Shown here piece after piece: positions 48,181 to 56,848 of a DNA stretch of 64,000 nt (positions are counted from its first letter, which is position 1; each line of letters opens with the position of its first letter). This DNA is from Terriglobales bacterium (lineage in GTDB: Bacteria > Acidobacteriota > Terriglobia > Terriglobales > Acidobacteriaceae), in the NCBI GenBank assembly GCA_025934735.1, contig JAICWP010000001.1, forward strand, positions 248,001-312,000. The letters are read 5' to 3'. The notes beneath the pieces are model-generated. The model did not search any database. It saw nothing but the letters and a program-made list of their open reading frames with translations, and had not been told where the DNA came from. A program made the position numbers and the translations under genes.

Positions 48181-49032
48181 ATGAGTAGAGAAGTGACAAG
48201 TGGTGCTGTTCCTGATTCGCAGCAAACGGCAGTTCGCGCGCCACGCTCCCGGGAGTGGAATTCGGAGGTTTACCAGCGATTGTCCTCTCCCCAGTTCGGA
48301 TGGGGCAAGAAGGTGCTGGACCGCGTCCGCCTGCGAGGTGATGAAACCGTGCTGGACGCCGGCTGCGGCACCGGGCGGCTCACCGGTGAATTGCTCGAAA
48401 GGCTGCCGCGTGGCCTGGTGTTGGGGGTGGACCTTTCCAGCAACATGCTGCAAAAAGCGAGGCGTGAACTGGAGCCACGCTTTGCCTGCCATCTCTGGCT
48501 GGTCGCGGCCGATTTGCAGCAGTTGCCGTTTCAAGAAGCGGCCGACGGCATTTTCAGCACCGCTGCTTTTCATTGGGTCAGGGATCATGAACGTCTCTTC
48601 CGCAGCCTGCAGGGCGCGCTGCGGCCGGGGGGCTGGCTGGAAGCGCAGTGCGGCGGCGGGCCCAACCTGGCGAAGCTGCTGCAACGGGCTCAGTCACTGA
48701 TCTCCGCGCCGCCGCTGGCCCAATTCTTCGCTGACTGGCAGAGTCCCTGGGAATACGCTTCTGCGGAGACCACGGCCGAGCGGCTGCGGATGACGGGATT
48801 TGGCGACATTCACACCGGCTTGGAGCCCGCGCCCGTCCTGCTGGCAAACGCTGAAGAGTATCGCGAGTACCTGGCCAACATCATCTTCCATCGTCACCTG
48901 GAGCGCATGGCTGATCCGAAACTGCGGCGAGGATTCCTTGATGAGCTCACAGGGCAGGCGGCGCAAGACGATCCTCCGTTCCTGCTGGATTACTGGCGTC
49001 TGAACATGAGCGCGCACAAGGGTGGCGGGTAG
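48181..49032 (+). CDS. SAM-dependent methyltransferase (trans-aconitate methyltransferase-like)
   Basis: 283 residues from the ATG at 48181 behind AAGGACG. Class I Rossmann methyltransferase: motif I VLDAGCGTGRLTGEL, motif II LVLGVDLSSNMLQKA, then VAADLQQLPFQEAADGIFS and AAFHWVRDHERLF, the latter seen in trans-aconitate 2-methyltransferase and BioC-type proteins. The acceptor substrate cannot be inferred. Divergent from the kinase gene across 148 bp. Confidence 0.8.
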   Translation: MSREVTSGAVPDSQQTAVRAPRSREWNSEVYQRLSSPQFGWGKKVLDRVRLRGDETVLDAGCGTGRLTGELLERLPRGLVLGVDLSSNMLQKARRELEPRFACHLWLVAADLQQLPFQEAADGIFSTAAFHWVRDHERLFRSLQGALRPGGWLEAQCGGGPNLAKLLQRAQSLISAPPLAQFFADWQSPWEYASAETTAERLRMTGFGDIHTGLEPAPVLLANAEEYREYLANIIFHRHLERMADPKLRRGFLDELTGQAAQDDPPFLLDYWRLNMSAHKGGG

Positions 49033-49057
49033 TCGCTCGTCGTTGAACGGCCAACGA

Positions 49058-49381
49058 CTAACCGCCAACAACGGAACTTCCAATCCACTCCAGGTACTCT
49101 TCGCTCCCCTTCTCGATGGGCAACTGAATGCATTCCGGCAGCTCGTAGGAGTGTAGCTCGCGGATTGTTTTGGCTACGGCATCAAACCGGCTCGCGGTGG
49201 TCTTGATAATCAGCAGGTGCTCGGCTGCGTTCTCCACCTTGCCCTGCCAACGATAGACGGAGTGGATCGGTCCCACGATGTTGGCGCAGGCGGCGAGGCG
49301 GCGCTCGACCAGGGCGTGCGCGATTTTTTCCGCCTCTTCGCGAGAACCTGCGGTGGTGAGCACAATCTTTTTGTCAGTCAT
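49058..49381 (-). CDS. cutA: CutA1-like divalent-cation tolerance protein
   Basis: 107 residues from the ATG at 49379-49381, the typical length. Family features: TTAGSREEAEKIAHALVERR, LAACANIVGPIHSVYRWQGK, AEHLLIIKTTASRFDAV and the C-terminal LPIEKGSEEYLEWI. CutA1 forms a trimer with a ferredoxin-like fold; it has been linked to copper tolerance in E. coli, but its biochemical role is unclear. It converges with the methyltransferase and is divergent from the phosphohexomutase. Confidence 0.93.
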   Translation of the reverse strand: MTDKKIVLTTAGSREEAEKIAHALVERRLAACANIVGPIHSVYRWQGKVENAAEHLLIIKTTASRFDAVAKTIRELHSYELPECIQLPIEKGSEEYLEWIGSSVVGG

Positions 49382-49454
49382 AAGTTAGAATCGTTGGTCG
49401 GCTGCTGCGAATGGCGTCGCGCTATTACACTAGCATTCGCGGACGGCGCACACG

Positions 49455-50864
49455 ATGGTAACGCAAATCAAGTTCGGCACTTCGGGATGGCGGGCGGTGA
49501 TGGCGGAAGAATTTACGTTCGCCAATGCTCGCCGCGCGGTCACCGGAATTGCCCGTTACGTGGCCACGCAAAAGCCGCAGGGGGCGCGCATCCTGGTGGG
49601 CCGAGACCCGCGGTTCCTGGGAGAGGCCTTCTCCGACCTGGCGGCGCAGATCCTAATCCAGCACGGGATTGCGCCGCTGGTGATCGCGCAGGCGGCGCCC
49701 ACGCCGGCCATCGCTTTCGAGGTGATCCGGTTGCGTGCTGATGGCGCCATCAACTTCACCGCCTCGCATAATCCGCCGGAGTACAACGGCATCAAGTTTT
49801 CAACTCCGGATGGCGCTCCCGCCTTGCCCGAGGTCACGCGGCAGATCGAAGCCAGCGTTCCCGCCGACGGAATCGAACCGCCGAAGCTCGCGGAGCGAGC
49901 CGCCATGCCTGCCAAGGAGTCCATTGATGTTCGTCCCGCCTACCTGGCGCGCCTGCGCGACATTGTGGACTTGGAAGCGATCCGCAAGGCAAATCTGAAA
50001 ATTGCGTTCGACCCGCTTTGGGGCGCGGCGCGCAGCTATCCCGACCGCCTGCTGCGGGAGGCCGGCGTAGAGGTGAGCACGGTGCACGACTCGCGCGACG
50101 TGCTGTTTGGCGGGCATGCCCCTGAGCCCGATGACCACCTGCTGGAGGATTTGCGGGGAGCGATGCGCCAGGCTGGCGCCCACATCGGCATTTCCACGGA
50201 CGGCGACGCCGACCGCTTCGGGATTCTCGACCAGGACGGAACCTTCCTGCAGCCCAACTACATCATCGCGCTGCTCTTCGATTATCTGGTCGAGAGCCGC
50301 GGCTGGAAAAACGGTGTGGCTAAATCCGTAGCCACCACCAACCTGGTTAATGCGCTGGCTGAGCAAATGCAAGTGCCGCTGTACGAAACGCCCGTGGGCT
50401 TCAAATACATCGGCGAGCTGATCAAGCAGGACAAGATCGCCATCGGCGGGGAAGAGAGCGCCGGCCTCTCCATTCGACACCACGTTCCGGAAAAGGACGG
50501 TATTCTGGCTGGACTGCTGTGCTGCGAAATGGCGGCACGCCGGGGCAAGACTCTGCAGCAGCAACTGCGCGAGCTGTTTGGCAAAGTTGGTTCCTATTTC
50601 CCCCGCCGGGAAAACTTCCGCTTGACGCCACAGGTGAAACAGAAGTTCACTGAAAAGTTACAGGCGGAGCCGCAGGAATTTTTCGGGCACAAGGTGGTCC
50701 AGGTGGTGCGCACCGACGGCCTCAAGCTGGTGCTGGCTGATGGCTCCTGGGTTTGCTACCGGCTGAGCGGTACCGAGCCGGTGGTGCGGGTTTATGCCGA
50801 GGCGCGAAGCGCCGAAGGCCTGGAAAAGCTGATCGCCGCGGCGGAGAAATGGGTATTCGACTGA
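49455..50864 (+). CDS. Phosphoglucomutase/phosphomannomutase family protein
   Basis: 469 residues from the ATG at 49455. Alpha-D-phosphohexomutase with all four signature regions: FGTSGWRAV at the N-terminus, catalytic phospho-Ser in FTASHNPPEYNG, metal loop STDGDADRFGI, sugar-binding GGEESAGLS, and the phosphate-binding loop RLSGTEPVVRVYAEA near the C-terminus. Interconverts hexose 1- and 6-phosphates for glycogen, sugar-nucleotide and cell-wall synthesis; glucose versus mannose preference is not clear by eye. The ftsB-like gene begins inside its last 16 bases. Confidence 0.93.
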   Translation: MVTQIKFGTSGWRAVMAEEFTFANARRAVTGIARYVATQKPQGARILVGRDPRFLGEAFSDLAAQILIQHGIAPLVIAQAAPTPAIAFEVIRLRADGAINFTASHNPPEYNGIKFSTPDGAPALPEVTRQIEASVPADGIEPPKLAERAAMPAKESIDVRPAYLARLRDIVDLEAIRKANLKIAFDPLWGAARSYPDRLLREAGVEVSTVHDSRDVLFGGHAPEPDDHLLEDLRGAMRQAGAHIGISTDGDADRFGILDQDGTFLQPNYIIALLFDYLVESRGWKNGVAKSVATTNLVNALAEQMQVPLYETPVGFKYIGELIKQDKIAIGGEESAGLSIRHHVPEKDGILAGLLCCEMAARRGKTLQQQLRELFGKVGSYFPRRENFRLTPQVKQKFTEKLQAEPQEFFGHKVVQVVRTDGLKLVLADGSWVCYRLSGTEPVVRVYAEARSAEGLEKLIAAAEKWVFD

Positions 50865-51241
50865 GGATCAACCGGGAAAGCCCCGCTGTTGCCAGAACAC
50901 TCGCCGCTGTGCGGCGCCTGTATGCGCTTCGCCGCAAACTGGGGACGGGGGTCATAGGCCTGCTCACGGTGTGGATGTTCATTCATGTTATGTTCGGGCC
51001 GAACGGCATGGTGGTGTACCAGAAGAAGCGGGCTGAATACCGAAAGTTGCAACAAGAAATTCAAGTGTTACAGAAAGAAAACCAGCGCTACAACGAGCAA
51101 GTCAAAGCGCTCAAATCCGATCCCAACGCCATCGAGAAGACGGCGCGCGAGGAGCTGCGGTACGCCCGGCCGGGTGAGGTGGTCTACGTCGTGCCTCAGC
51201 CCGCCCACGAACATCCCGCAACCAAAACTGCTGAAAAATGA
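50849..51241 (+). CDS. ftsB: FtsB/DivIC-like septum formation initiator
   Basis: 130 residues from the ATG at 50849 (overlap of 16 bp with the phosphohexomutase, GGAG upstream). A short basic cytoplasmic N-terminus, one transmembrane helix (LGTGVIGLLTVWMFIHVMFG), then a coiled coil (YQKKRAEYRKLQQEIQVLQK) and the family end ...NAIEKTAREELRYARPGEVV. It belongs to the divisome sub-complex with FtsL and FtsQ. Pairing with a sugar-phosphate enzyme suggests coordination of envelope synthesis, although this may be chance. Confidence 0.88.
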   Translation: MGIRLRINRESPAVARTLAAVRRLYALRRKLGTGVIGLLTVWMFIHVMFGPNGMVVYQKKRAEYRKLQQEIQVLQKENQRYNEQVKALKSDPNAIEKTAREELRYARPGEVVYVVPQPAHEHPATKTAEK

Positions 51242-51362
51242 AGTAACTTTTGCGCCTGCTGGAACTCACTATGAGCTGGCCGCGCTTGAGCCTGTGGCGC
51301 CAATCGCGGGCGGATAACCCCATCATTTCGCAAACAGATACTCTGAGAGGAGAACCTGCAAC

Positions 51363-51713
51363 ATGAAGAAATTGAGCTTGTATTTGTTTCTGGTGTTCTC
51401 GCTGCTGTTCTGCCTGACGTTCCTTTCTGCCGCCAAGACCAAGTCCGCCAGCACCAAAGCGACCACGACCAAGGGCTGGGTGACAGACGCGAAGTGCAAT
51501 GTGAAGGGCGCAAACGCAAACGGGGAAGCCTGCACCAAGAAGTGCCTGGCCGCAGGCGAAAAAATGGTGTTTGTGACCGATAAGGACCACCAGGTCCTTA
51601 CTGTCGATAATCCCGATGCCCTGAAGGACCATGCCGGCCACCATGTGGCGGTCAAGGGAAAGGTGGATTCCTCATCTGGCACCATCCACGTAGATAGCGC
51701 CAGCATGTTGTAA
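51363..51713 (+). CDS. Small secreted Cys-containing protein
   Basis: 116 residues from the ATG at 51363 behind AGGAGAAC. Signal peptide SLYLFLVFSLLFCLTFLSAA with cleavage near residue 24. The mature domain (about 80 residues) begins with TKGWVTDAKCNVKGA, has four cysteines (AKC, ACTKKC plus one in the signal region excluded), and continues with FVTDKDHQVLTVDNP, HHVAVKGKVDSSSGTIHVDS; it reads as a small beta-barrel. I recall such proteins in acidobacteria (DUF5818-like), function unknown. It resembles the protein at 59.5-60.0 kb in pattern. A terminator follows. Confidence 0.7.
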   Translation: MKKLSLYLFLVFSLLFCLTFLSAAKTKSASTKATTTKGWVTDAKCNVKGANANGEACTKKCLAAGEKMVFVTDKDHQVLTVDNPDALKDHAGHHVAVKGKVDSSSGTIHVDSASML

Positions 51714-51743
51714 TTTCCCCGACGGCATCTTTTTTCAGTGAGG

Positions 51744-51771
51744 AAGGCAGCCCGTTCAAGGCTGCCTTTTT
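51744..51771 (+). terminator. Rho-independent terminator
   Basis: Stem AGGCAGCC (51745-51752) with GGCTGCCT (51760-51767), 7-nt loop, T-run following. 31 bp after the stop codon of the small secreted protein gene. Confidence 0.9.
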
Positions 51772-51899
51772 CTTTCCTCCGGGCAGGTTGGAGGGCGAGA
51801 CGCACTAATGCAGGCGGGCAAGCTGCCGGCCGCTTGGGGCTCAGAATGGAGCCAGGGCGGCGGTACTCAGGGCGCAGTCGGCTGGTATATCATGGAGCC

Positions 51900-52220
51900 A
51901 TGAACCTCGGTATTCCGGAGATGATCTTCATTTTCGTGCTGGCCCTGATCATCTTTGGCCCCAAGAAAATGCCGGAGATTGGCCGCCAGATCGGCCGGGC
52001 ATTGGCCGAATTCAAGCGCGCCAGCAGCGAATTCAGGTCGCAAATCGAGACCGAGATCCGGCAAATGGAAGTCGAGACGAATGTGCCTTCCTATATCTCG
52101 GAGCCGGTAGCTCCACCCGAAAACGCTATTGCCGCGGGTGCGGCCGCCTCCGCAGAAGCGGTCAACAGCGAGGTTCCTACACCGGAAGTTATCCCGCCTG
52201 TCAAGGGACCCGATGCCTGA
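51900..52220 (+). CDS. tatA: Twin-arginine translocase subunit TatA/TatB
   Basis: 106 residues from the ATG at 51900 (MNLGIPEMIFIFVLALIIFG). A short N-terminal transmembrane helix, the FGPKKMPEIGRQIGRALAEF hinge and amphipathic helix, and a long polar tail are typical; the extended helix EFRSQIETEIRQMEVET is rather TatB-like. It forms the pore or receptor of the Tat pathway, which exports folded proteins, together with TatC, whose start overlaps its stop by 8 bp. Whether it acts as TatA, TatB or both cannot be decided; no second homologue is in the window. Confidence 0.9.
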   Translation: MNLGIPEMIFIFVLALIIFGPKKMPEIGRQIGRALAEFKRASSEFRSQIETEIRQMEVETNVPSYISEPVAPPENAIAAGAAASAEAVNSEVPTPEVIPPVKGPDA

Positions 52221-53031
52221 TCCCGCAGTCAAGCCCGCCCGTTTCGCGCGCGGCGGCAAAAACGAAGAAATGACCAGCATGAGCTTCCTCGAGCACCTGG
52301 AGGAGCTGCGGCGGCGCCTTATTTATTCGCTGCTGGGAGTAGGAGTCGCGTTCTTTGCCTGCTTTTATTACGCCGACCGCATCTTCGGCCTGATGCAGCA
52401 GCCCATCATGGAAGCGCTGCAACGCAATCACATGCCGGAGAAGTTGGTGTACCTGAACCCCACCGAACCCTTCAATATGTACTTGAAGATCGGGCTGCTG
52501 GCCGGTCTGTTTGTGGCCTCTCCGTTCGTGCTCTACCAGGTATGGATGTTCATTTCGCCGGGCCTCTACCGTCATGAAAAACGCTACGTTATACCCTTCA
52601 TGACCTCGACCATCTTTCTTTTCCTGGCGGGCGGGTTCTTCGGCTACAAGATTGTTTACCCGGAAGCGCTGGATTTTCTGATCGGTTACGGGCGGCAGTT
52701 TCAGCCCATGATCACCATCGGTGAGTACACCGACCTGTTTCTCACCATCATCATAGGGTTGGGAGCGATTTTTGAGCTGCCCATCCTGGTGTTCTTTCTG
52801 TCTCTGATGGGAATCGTCAACGCCGGATTCATGTGGCGCAATTTCCGCTATTCCATCCTGATTATTTTCATCATCGCCGCCATCGTGACGCCCACCACCG
52901 ACATCATGAACATGTGCATCTTTGCGGCGCCGATGGTCGCGCTGTATGTGGTCAGCATCGGAGTGGCCTGGCTGGTGCATCCCAAGCGCAGGCGGGCACG
53001 GCGGGAAGCCGCAGCCAAATCATCGGAATAG
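52213..53031 (+). CDS. tatC: Sec-independent translocase protein TatC
   Basis: 272 residues from the ATG at 52213, overlapping tatA by 8 bp; RBS AAGGGA lies within tatA. Six transmembrane helices; conserved SFLEHLEELRRRLIYSLL at the N-terminus, LNPTEPFNMYLKIGLLAGLF and VLYQVWMFISPGLYRHEKRY. Core receptor that reads the twin-arginine signal. The N-terminal 30 residues are an extra polar segment. A QC-like peptidase gene follows after 3 bp, suggesting one transcript. Confidence 0.97.
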   Translation: MPDPAVKPARFARGGKNEEMTSMSFLEHLEELRRRLIYSLLGVGVAFFACFYYADRIFGLMQQPIMEALQRNHMPEKLVYLNPTEPFNMYLKIGLLAGLFVASPFVLYQVWMFISPGLYRHEKRYVIPFMTSTIFLFLAGGFFGYKIVYPEALDFLIGYGRQFQPMITIGEYTDLFLTIIIGLGAIFELPILVFFLSLMGIVNAGFMWRNFRYSILIIFIIAAIVTPTTDIMNMCIFAAPMVALYVVSIGVAWLVHPKRRRARREAAAKSSE

Positions 53032-53034
53032 TCC

Positions 53035-54054
53035 ATGAACGTGGTATCCGAGCGAGGCAGAATCGTGGCCCCTATCACGCGCGCCTTCATCCTTTGCTTC
53101 ATGATTTGTGGCCTTTATGGTTGCATTCAGAAGAATTCGCCGGCCACAAGGAGCAGCCCGGAAGCGGCACCGGCGGCCATGACCGAAACCGGCCCGGCTG
53201 ATAGCGCAACCCTGCCGCCGGACAACACTCCTCCCCCCCACATTGATGCGGCCAAAGCCATGGACTACGTCCGCCAGGTGGTCAGTTTCGGACCTCGCTA
53301 CCTCAACAGCCCTGGCCACAAAAAGACCGAGGAATTCCTGCGCGCCCATTTGAAGGGCGACGATCTGGAAGAGGACGCCTTCACCGCCTCCACGCCGGCG
53401 GGCAAATTGCCCATGGTCAACTTCATCGCCAAGTTTTCAGGATCGCAGAACGGGATTGTGGTGCTGGCCGGCCACTACGATACGCTTTATGGGCGGAACG
53501 ATTTTGTGGGCGCCAACGATGCCGCCTCCGATACCGGGCTGCTGCTGGCCATTGCCGATTACTTGCGCGCCCAGAAAAATCGCCAGGGCTACAGCATCTG
53601 GCTGGTATGGCTGGACGGGGAAGAGGCGATCAAGCAGTGGACGGCTACGGACAGCGTGTACGGCGCGCGGCATCTGGCGGAAAAGTGGCAGAAAGACGGC
53701 ACCGCCAAAAACCTCAAAGCGTTTCTGCTGGCCGACATGATCGGCGACAAAGACCTGGACATAGATCGTGACCAGAACTCCACTCCCTGGCTGGAGGACC
53801 TGGTGGGCCAGGCAGCCGCGCGCCTGGGATATCAATCTCACTTTTTCCAGCGCCTAAATGCGGTGGAGGATGATCACCTTCCCTTTGCCCGTATCGGCGT
53901 GCCCGTGGCCGACCTGATTGACTTCAACTACGGCTACAACAATGTGTTCTGGCACAGCCCGCAGGACACTGTGGACAAGCTCAGCCCGCAGAGCCTGGGC
54001 ATAGTGGCCGACGTGATGCTGGAGACCGCGCGCCTCCTGCCCGCGCGCAAGTAG
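53035..54054 (+). CDS. Glutaminyl-peptide cyclotransferase-like M28 lipoprotein
   Basis: 339 residues from the ATG at 53035, 3 bp after tatC. A membrane-targeting signal ends in GLYGC (lipobox-like Cys at about residue 30). The M28 zinc core is complete: GHYDT, GANDAASDTGLLL, LVWLDGEEAIKQW, LADMIGD, and WHSPQDT. The order and the stretches EEAIKQWTATDSVYGARHLA, EDDHLPFARIGVPVADLID resemble animal glutaminyl cyclases ([20 protein letters not shown] pattern), so conversion of N-terminal Gln to pyroglutamate in secreted proteins is the best guess; an aminopeptidase is the alternative. Confidence 0.8.
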   Translation: MNVVSERGRIVAPITRAFILCFMICGLYGCIQKNSPATRSSPEAAPAAMTETGPADSATLPPDNTPPPHIDAAKAMDYVRQVVSFGPRYLNSPGHKKTEEFLRAHLKGDDLEEDAFTASTPAGKLPMVNFIAKFSGSQNGIVVLAGHYDTLYGRNDFVGANDAASDTGLLLAIADYLRAQKNRQGYSIWLVWLDGEEAIKQWTATDSVYGARHLAEKWQKDGTAKNLKAFLLADMIGDKDLDIDRDQNSTPWLEDLVGQAAARLGYQSHFFQRLNAVEDDHLPFARIGVPVADLIDFNYGYNNVFWHSPQDTVDKLSPQSLGIVADVMLETARLLPARK

Positions 54055-54122
54055 ATTCGAGACGCTCCAGTCAAGGTACGCAACTGGAAGCGAGTACAAG
54101 CCGGTCTGATACATTCTCCCTA

Positions 54123-55895
54123 GTGTCACCCGCTGAGGAATACGCGCGCCGGCTGCAGCAGAGAGAACGGAAGGCCACAGAACTGGAGCGGCTGCATATC
54201 CGAATCGGTTATGTGCGGCTGCTGCTGGGCATTGCGGTCGGCCTCATGGCGTGGTGGGCGTTTGCCCGGCATGCCTTTTCTGGTTGGTGGCTGGTGGCAC
54301 CTATTGTGGTGTTTGCGGCGGTGGCGGCACGCCATGCGAAAATCCTGCGAGTCCGCATGCTGGCCGAGCGAGCCGCCGAACTCTATCGCCAGGGGATCGC
54401 CCGGATTGAAGACCGTTGGGCGGGCACTGGGCAAACCGGGGAACGTTTTCAGGACCTGCACCATGTTTATGCCGCCGACCTCGACCTGTTCGGCAATGGC
54501 AGCCTGTTCCAGTTACTTTCCACAGCGCGCACGCGCATGGGCGGAGAGACATTAGCCGCGTGGTTGTTGGCACCCGCCAAGCTCCAGGAGATTAGCGAGC
54601 GCCAAGCCGCAGTCGCCGACCTGCGCGACCGGCTCAACCTGCGGGAGGATTTGGGTGTTCTCGGGGAAGGCGTGGGCATCCATCCCGAAGCCCTGCTGCA
54701 ATGGGCGGAAGCTCCGCCGCAACTCCGTCACACCTGGGTCCGCATAGCAGCGCCGATTTTGGCGGTACTGGCCATCGCCACGGCCGTGGTTTGGGGCGCG
54801 TGGGGAATCATTCTGCCCTTCTTTGTAGTCTTGGGAATCAACGTTGTTGTGGCACGGCGTCTCAAGCAGCCGCTGGAGCAGACGCTGCACGGCACGGAAC
54901 ATGCCTTCGAGGATCTTGACCTGCTCTCCTCCGTGCTGGCGCGTTTGGAGCGGGAGGCGTTCTCCGCGCCCAGGCTCCAAACATTAGGACAGCAGCTAGT
55001 TTCGCGGCATCTGCCGCCTTCACGCGCTATCGCAAAACTGCGCACCATTATTGATTTCATCTACTCGCGCGACAACATGTTCTTGCGCGTGCTTGATCTG
55101 GGCGTGCTGTACACGGTGCAGGTGGGCTTCTGGGCGGAGGCGTGGCGCCGCCGGCACGGCGCTGCCGTCCGCCGCTGGCTGGATGCAACCGGGCAGATAG
55201 AAGCGCTGATCTCGCTTGCGGCTTACAGCTACGAGCATCCCGCCGACCCGTTTCCGGAGTTCACCACCGGCCCCACCATATTTGAAGCTGAAGAGCTTGG
55301 GCACCCGCTGATTGCGGCAGAGAAGTGCGTGCGCAATAGCGTGCAGGTTGGAGAGGGCAGCCGCGTGCTGCTGGTGAGCGGCTCCAACATGTCCGGCAAA
55401 AGCACGCTGCTGCGCGCGGTGGGCATCAATACCGTGCTGGCCATAGCCGGCGCCCCGGTGCGTGCCCGCCGGCTGCGCCTGAGCCCGTTGCAGGTGGGCG
55501 CCAGCATCCGAGTGAACGATTCGCTGCAGGAGGGCAGTTCGCGGTTCTACGGGGAAATCACCCGCCTGCGCCGCATCTTCGACCTGGCCGGGGGAGACCC
55601 GCCGCTCCTGTTCCTGCTTGACGAACTCCTGCAGGGCACCAACTCCATGGATCGGAGAATCGGCGCGGAAGGCATTGTGCGCGCACTGGTTGAGCGCGGC
55701 GCCATCGGTCTGGTTACCACCCACGACTTGGCGCTGGCCGAAATAAGCGGCTCGCTCGATGGACAAATCCGCAACGTCCATTTTCAGGATGAACTGGAGA
55801 ACGGGCGGATGCGCTTCGATTACCGCCTGCGGCCCGGCGTAGTAACCAAGAGCAACGGGCTGGAACTGATGCGCTCGATCGGCCTAAACGTATAG
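54123..55895 (+). CDS. Membrane-anchored MutS-like ATPase
   Basis: 590 residues from a GTG start at 54123 (the start is uncertain). Two hydrophobic segments at the N-terminus (RLLLGIAVGLMAWWAFARHA and WWLVAPIVVFAAVAARHA) and another pair near residues 205-240 (IAAPILAVLAIATAVVWGAW) suggest membrane association. The C-terminal 200 residues are a MutS domain-V-type ATPase: Walker A LVSGSNMSGKSTLLRAVG, VGASIRVNDSLQEGSSRFYG, Walker B FLLDELLQGTNSMDRRIGAE, and TTHDLALAEI. Mismatch-recognition domain I is absent, so it is not the canonical MutS. Such MutS-like ATPases are common in soil bacteria; the role is unknown. Confidence 0.8.
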   Translation: MSPAEEYARRLQQRERKATELERLHIRIGYVRLLLGIAVGLMAWWAFARHAFSGWWLVAPIVVFAAVAARHAKILRVRMLAERAAELYRQGIARIEDRWAGTGQTGERFQDLHHVYAADLDLFGNGSLFQLLSTARTRMGGETLAAWLLAPAKLQEISERQAAVADLRDRLNLREDLGVLGEGVGIHPEALLQWAEAPPQLRHTWVRIAAPILAVLAIATAVVWGAWGIILPFFVVLGINVVVARRLKQPLEQTLHGTEHAFEDLDLLSSVLARLEREAFSAPRLQTLGQQLVSRHLPPSRAIAKLRTIIDFIYSRDNMFLRVLDLGVLYTVQVGFWAEAWRRRHGAAVRRWLDATGQIEALISLAAYSYEHPADPFPEFTTGPTIFEAEELGHPLIAAEKCVRNSVQVGEGSRVLLVSGSNMSGKSTLLRAVGINTVLAIAGAPVRARRLRLSPLQVGASIRVNDSLQEGSSRFYGEITRLRRIFDLAGGDPPLLFLLDELLQGTNSMDRRIGAEGIVRALVERGAIGLVTTHDLALAEISGSLDGQIRNVHFQDELENGRMRFDYRLRPGVVTKSNGLELMRSIGLNV

Positions 55896-55913
55896 CCAGC
55901 ACCGGTTGGCTGG

Positions 55914-56732
55914 TTATGCGGCTTCTTTTTTCTCCGGCTCACGGGCGCGGTTCGGCATGACAAAGACCTCGCCGCCCCGCAATTCCACCGGATAGCTTTC
56001 GATCTTGCTCCGTGCCGGGCCAGCGACCACATGGCCGGTGCGAATGTCGAATTGCGAGCCGTGCCAGGGACACTGCACGGTGCAGCCCACCAGAGCGCCG
56101 TCGGAAAGCGGCCCGCCTCGGTGGGTGCAATGATCGCTGAAGGCGAACATTCCTTCAGGACAGCGTCCCACCACCACCTTGAGACCCCTTACCTCCGCTA
56201 CCGTCATCTGCCCATCGGCCAATTCGCTCTGGTTGCAGACCGGCTGGTCCCAGCCTGCCAGGGTGCGCTCGCGCCACTTCCCGGCATTGGCGTAACGGTG
56301 GTCAACGCCGATCTGGTTGCGATAAACCAGGGTGCCGCCCAGCCAGCCGGAGGATAGGATCAGCACCACACCAATGGCGGAAAGCAAAATGGAGAGGCCG
56401 TCGGGCATCGCGCCAGCCCCGCCGCGGCGCGCGGCCACAACGATAAACAAGACCAGGGCACTTACGTTCAGAACCGCGTGGATGTAGCCGCGATTTTTGG
56501 CGCTGGAACGCGAAGGCACAACGCCAAAAAGGTCAACCGCGCCGGCGATAGCGGCCAGCACTGCTCCGGCGCAGCCGCCAATGACCGCATAGAAACCCGC
56601 CGCGGCGAGCGAGGGATCGCCCTGCGCAATGGCTGCCACATCAAAAGCGAAACTTCCAATCCATAAGCCGATGGGAAACGCCACCAGCATGGGGTGAATC
56701 GGGTGGGAACGAAGTTGCGCGCGCGCACGCAT
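55914..56732 (-). CDS. DUF2231-Rieske [2Fe-2S] fusion protein
   Basis: 272 residues from the ATG at 56730-56732. The first half has about four hydrophobic helices with the DUF2231 start HPIHPMLVAFPIGLWIGSFA. The second half is a Rieske ferredoxin domain with cluster ligands in CTHRGGPLSDG (Cys-X-His) and CPWHGSQFD (Cys-X2-His), preceded by VVVGRCPEGMFAFSDH. It is probably a membrane-bound electron carrier with the cluster exposed to one side; the partner redox enzyme is unknown. Convergent with the MutS-like gene (18 bp gap). Confidence 0.88.
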   Translation of the reverse strand: MRARAQLRSHPIHPMLVAFPIGLWIGSFAFDVAAIAQGDPSLAAAGFYAVIGGCAGAVLAAIAGAVDLFGVVPSRSSAKNRGYIHAVLNVSALVLFIVVAARRGGAGAMPDGLSILLSAIGVVLILSSGWLGGTLVYRNQIGVDHRYANAGKWRERTLAGWDQPVCNQSELADGQMTVAEVRGLKVVVGRCPEGMFAFSDHCTHRGGPLSDGALVGCTVQCPWHGSQFDIRTGHVVAGPARSKIESYPVELRGGEVFVMPNRAREPEKKEAA

Positions 56733-56848
56733 GGAGACCTCCTGGCCAGCCGCTCAGGCCGCCTGCACCCTAAGTAGGATGCATCTCGAGCGCTTTCCGC
56801 CTACTTTGCCCTTTTCGGCGGCGATTTTTTAATTTCTAATGCGCGGTA

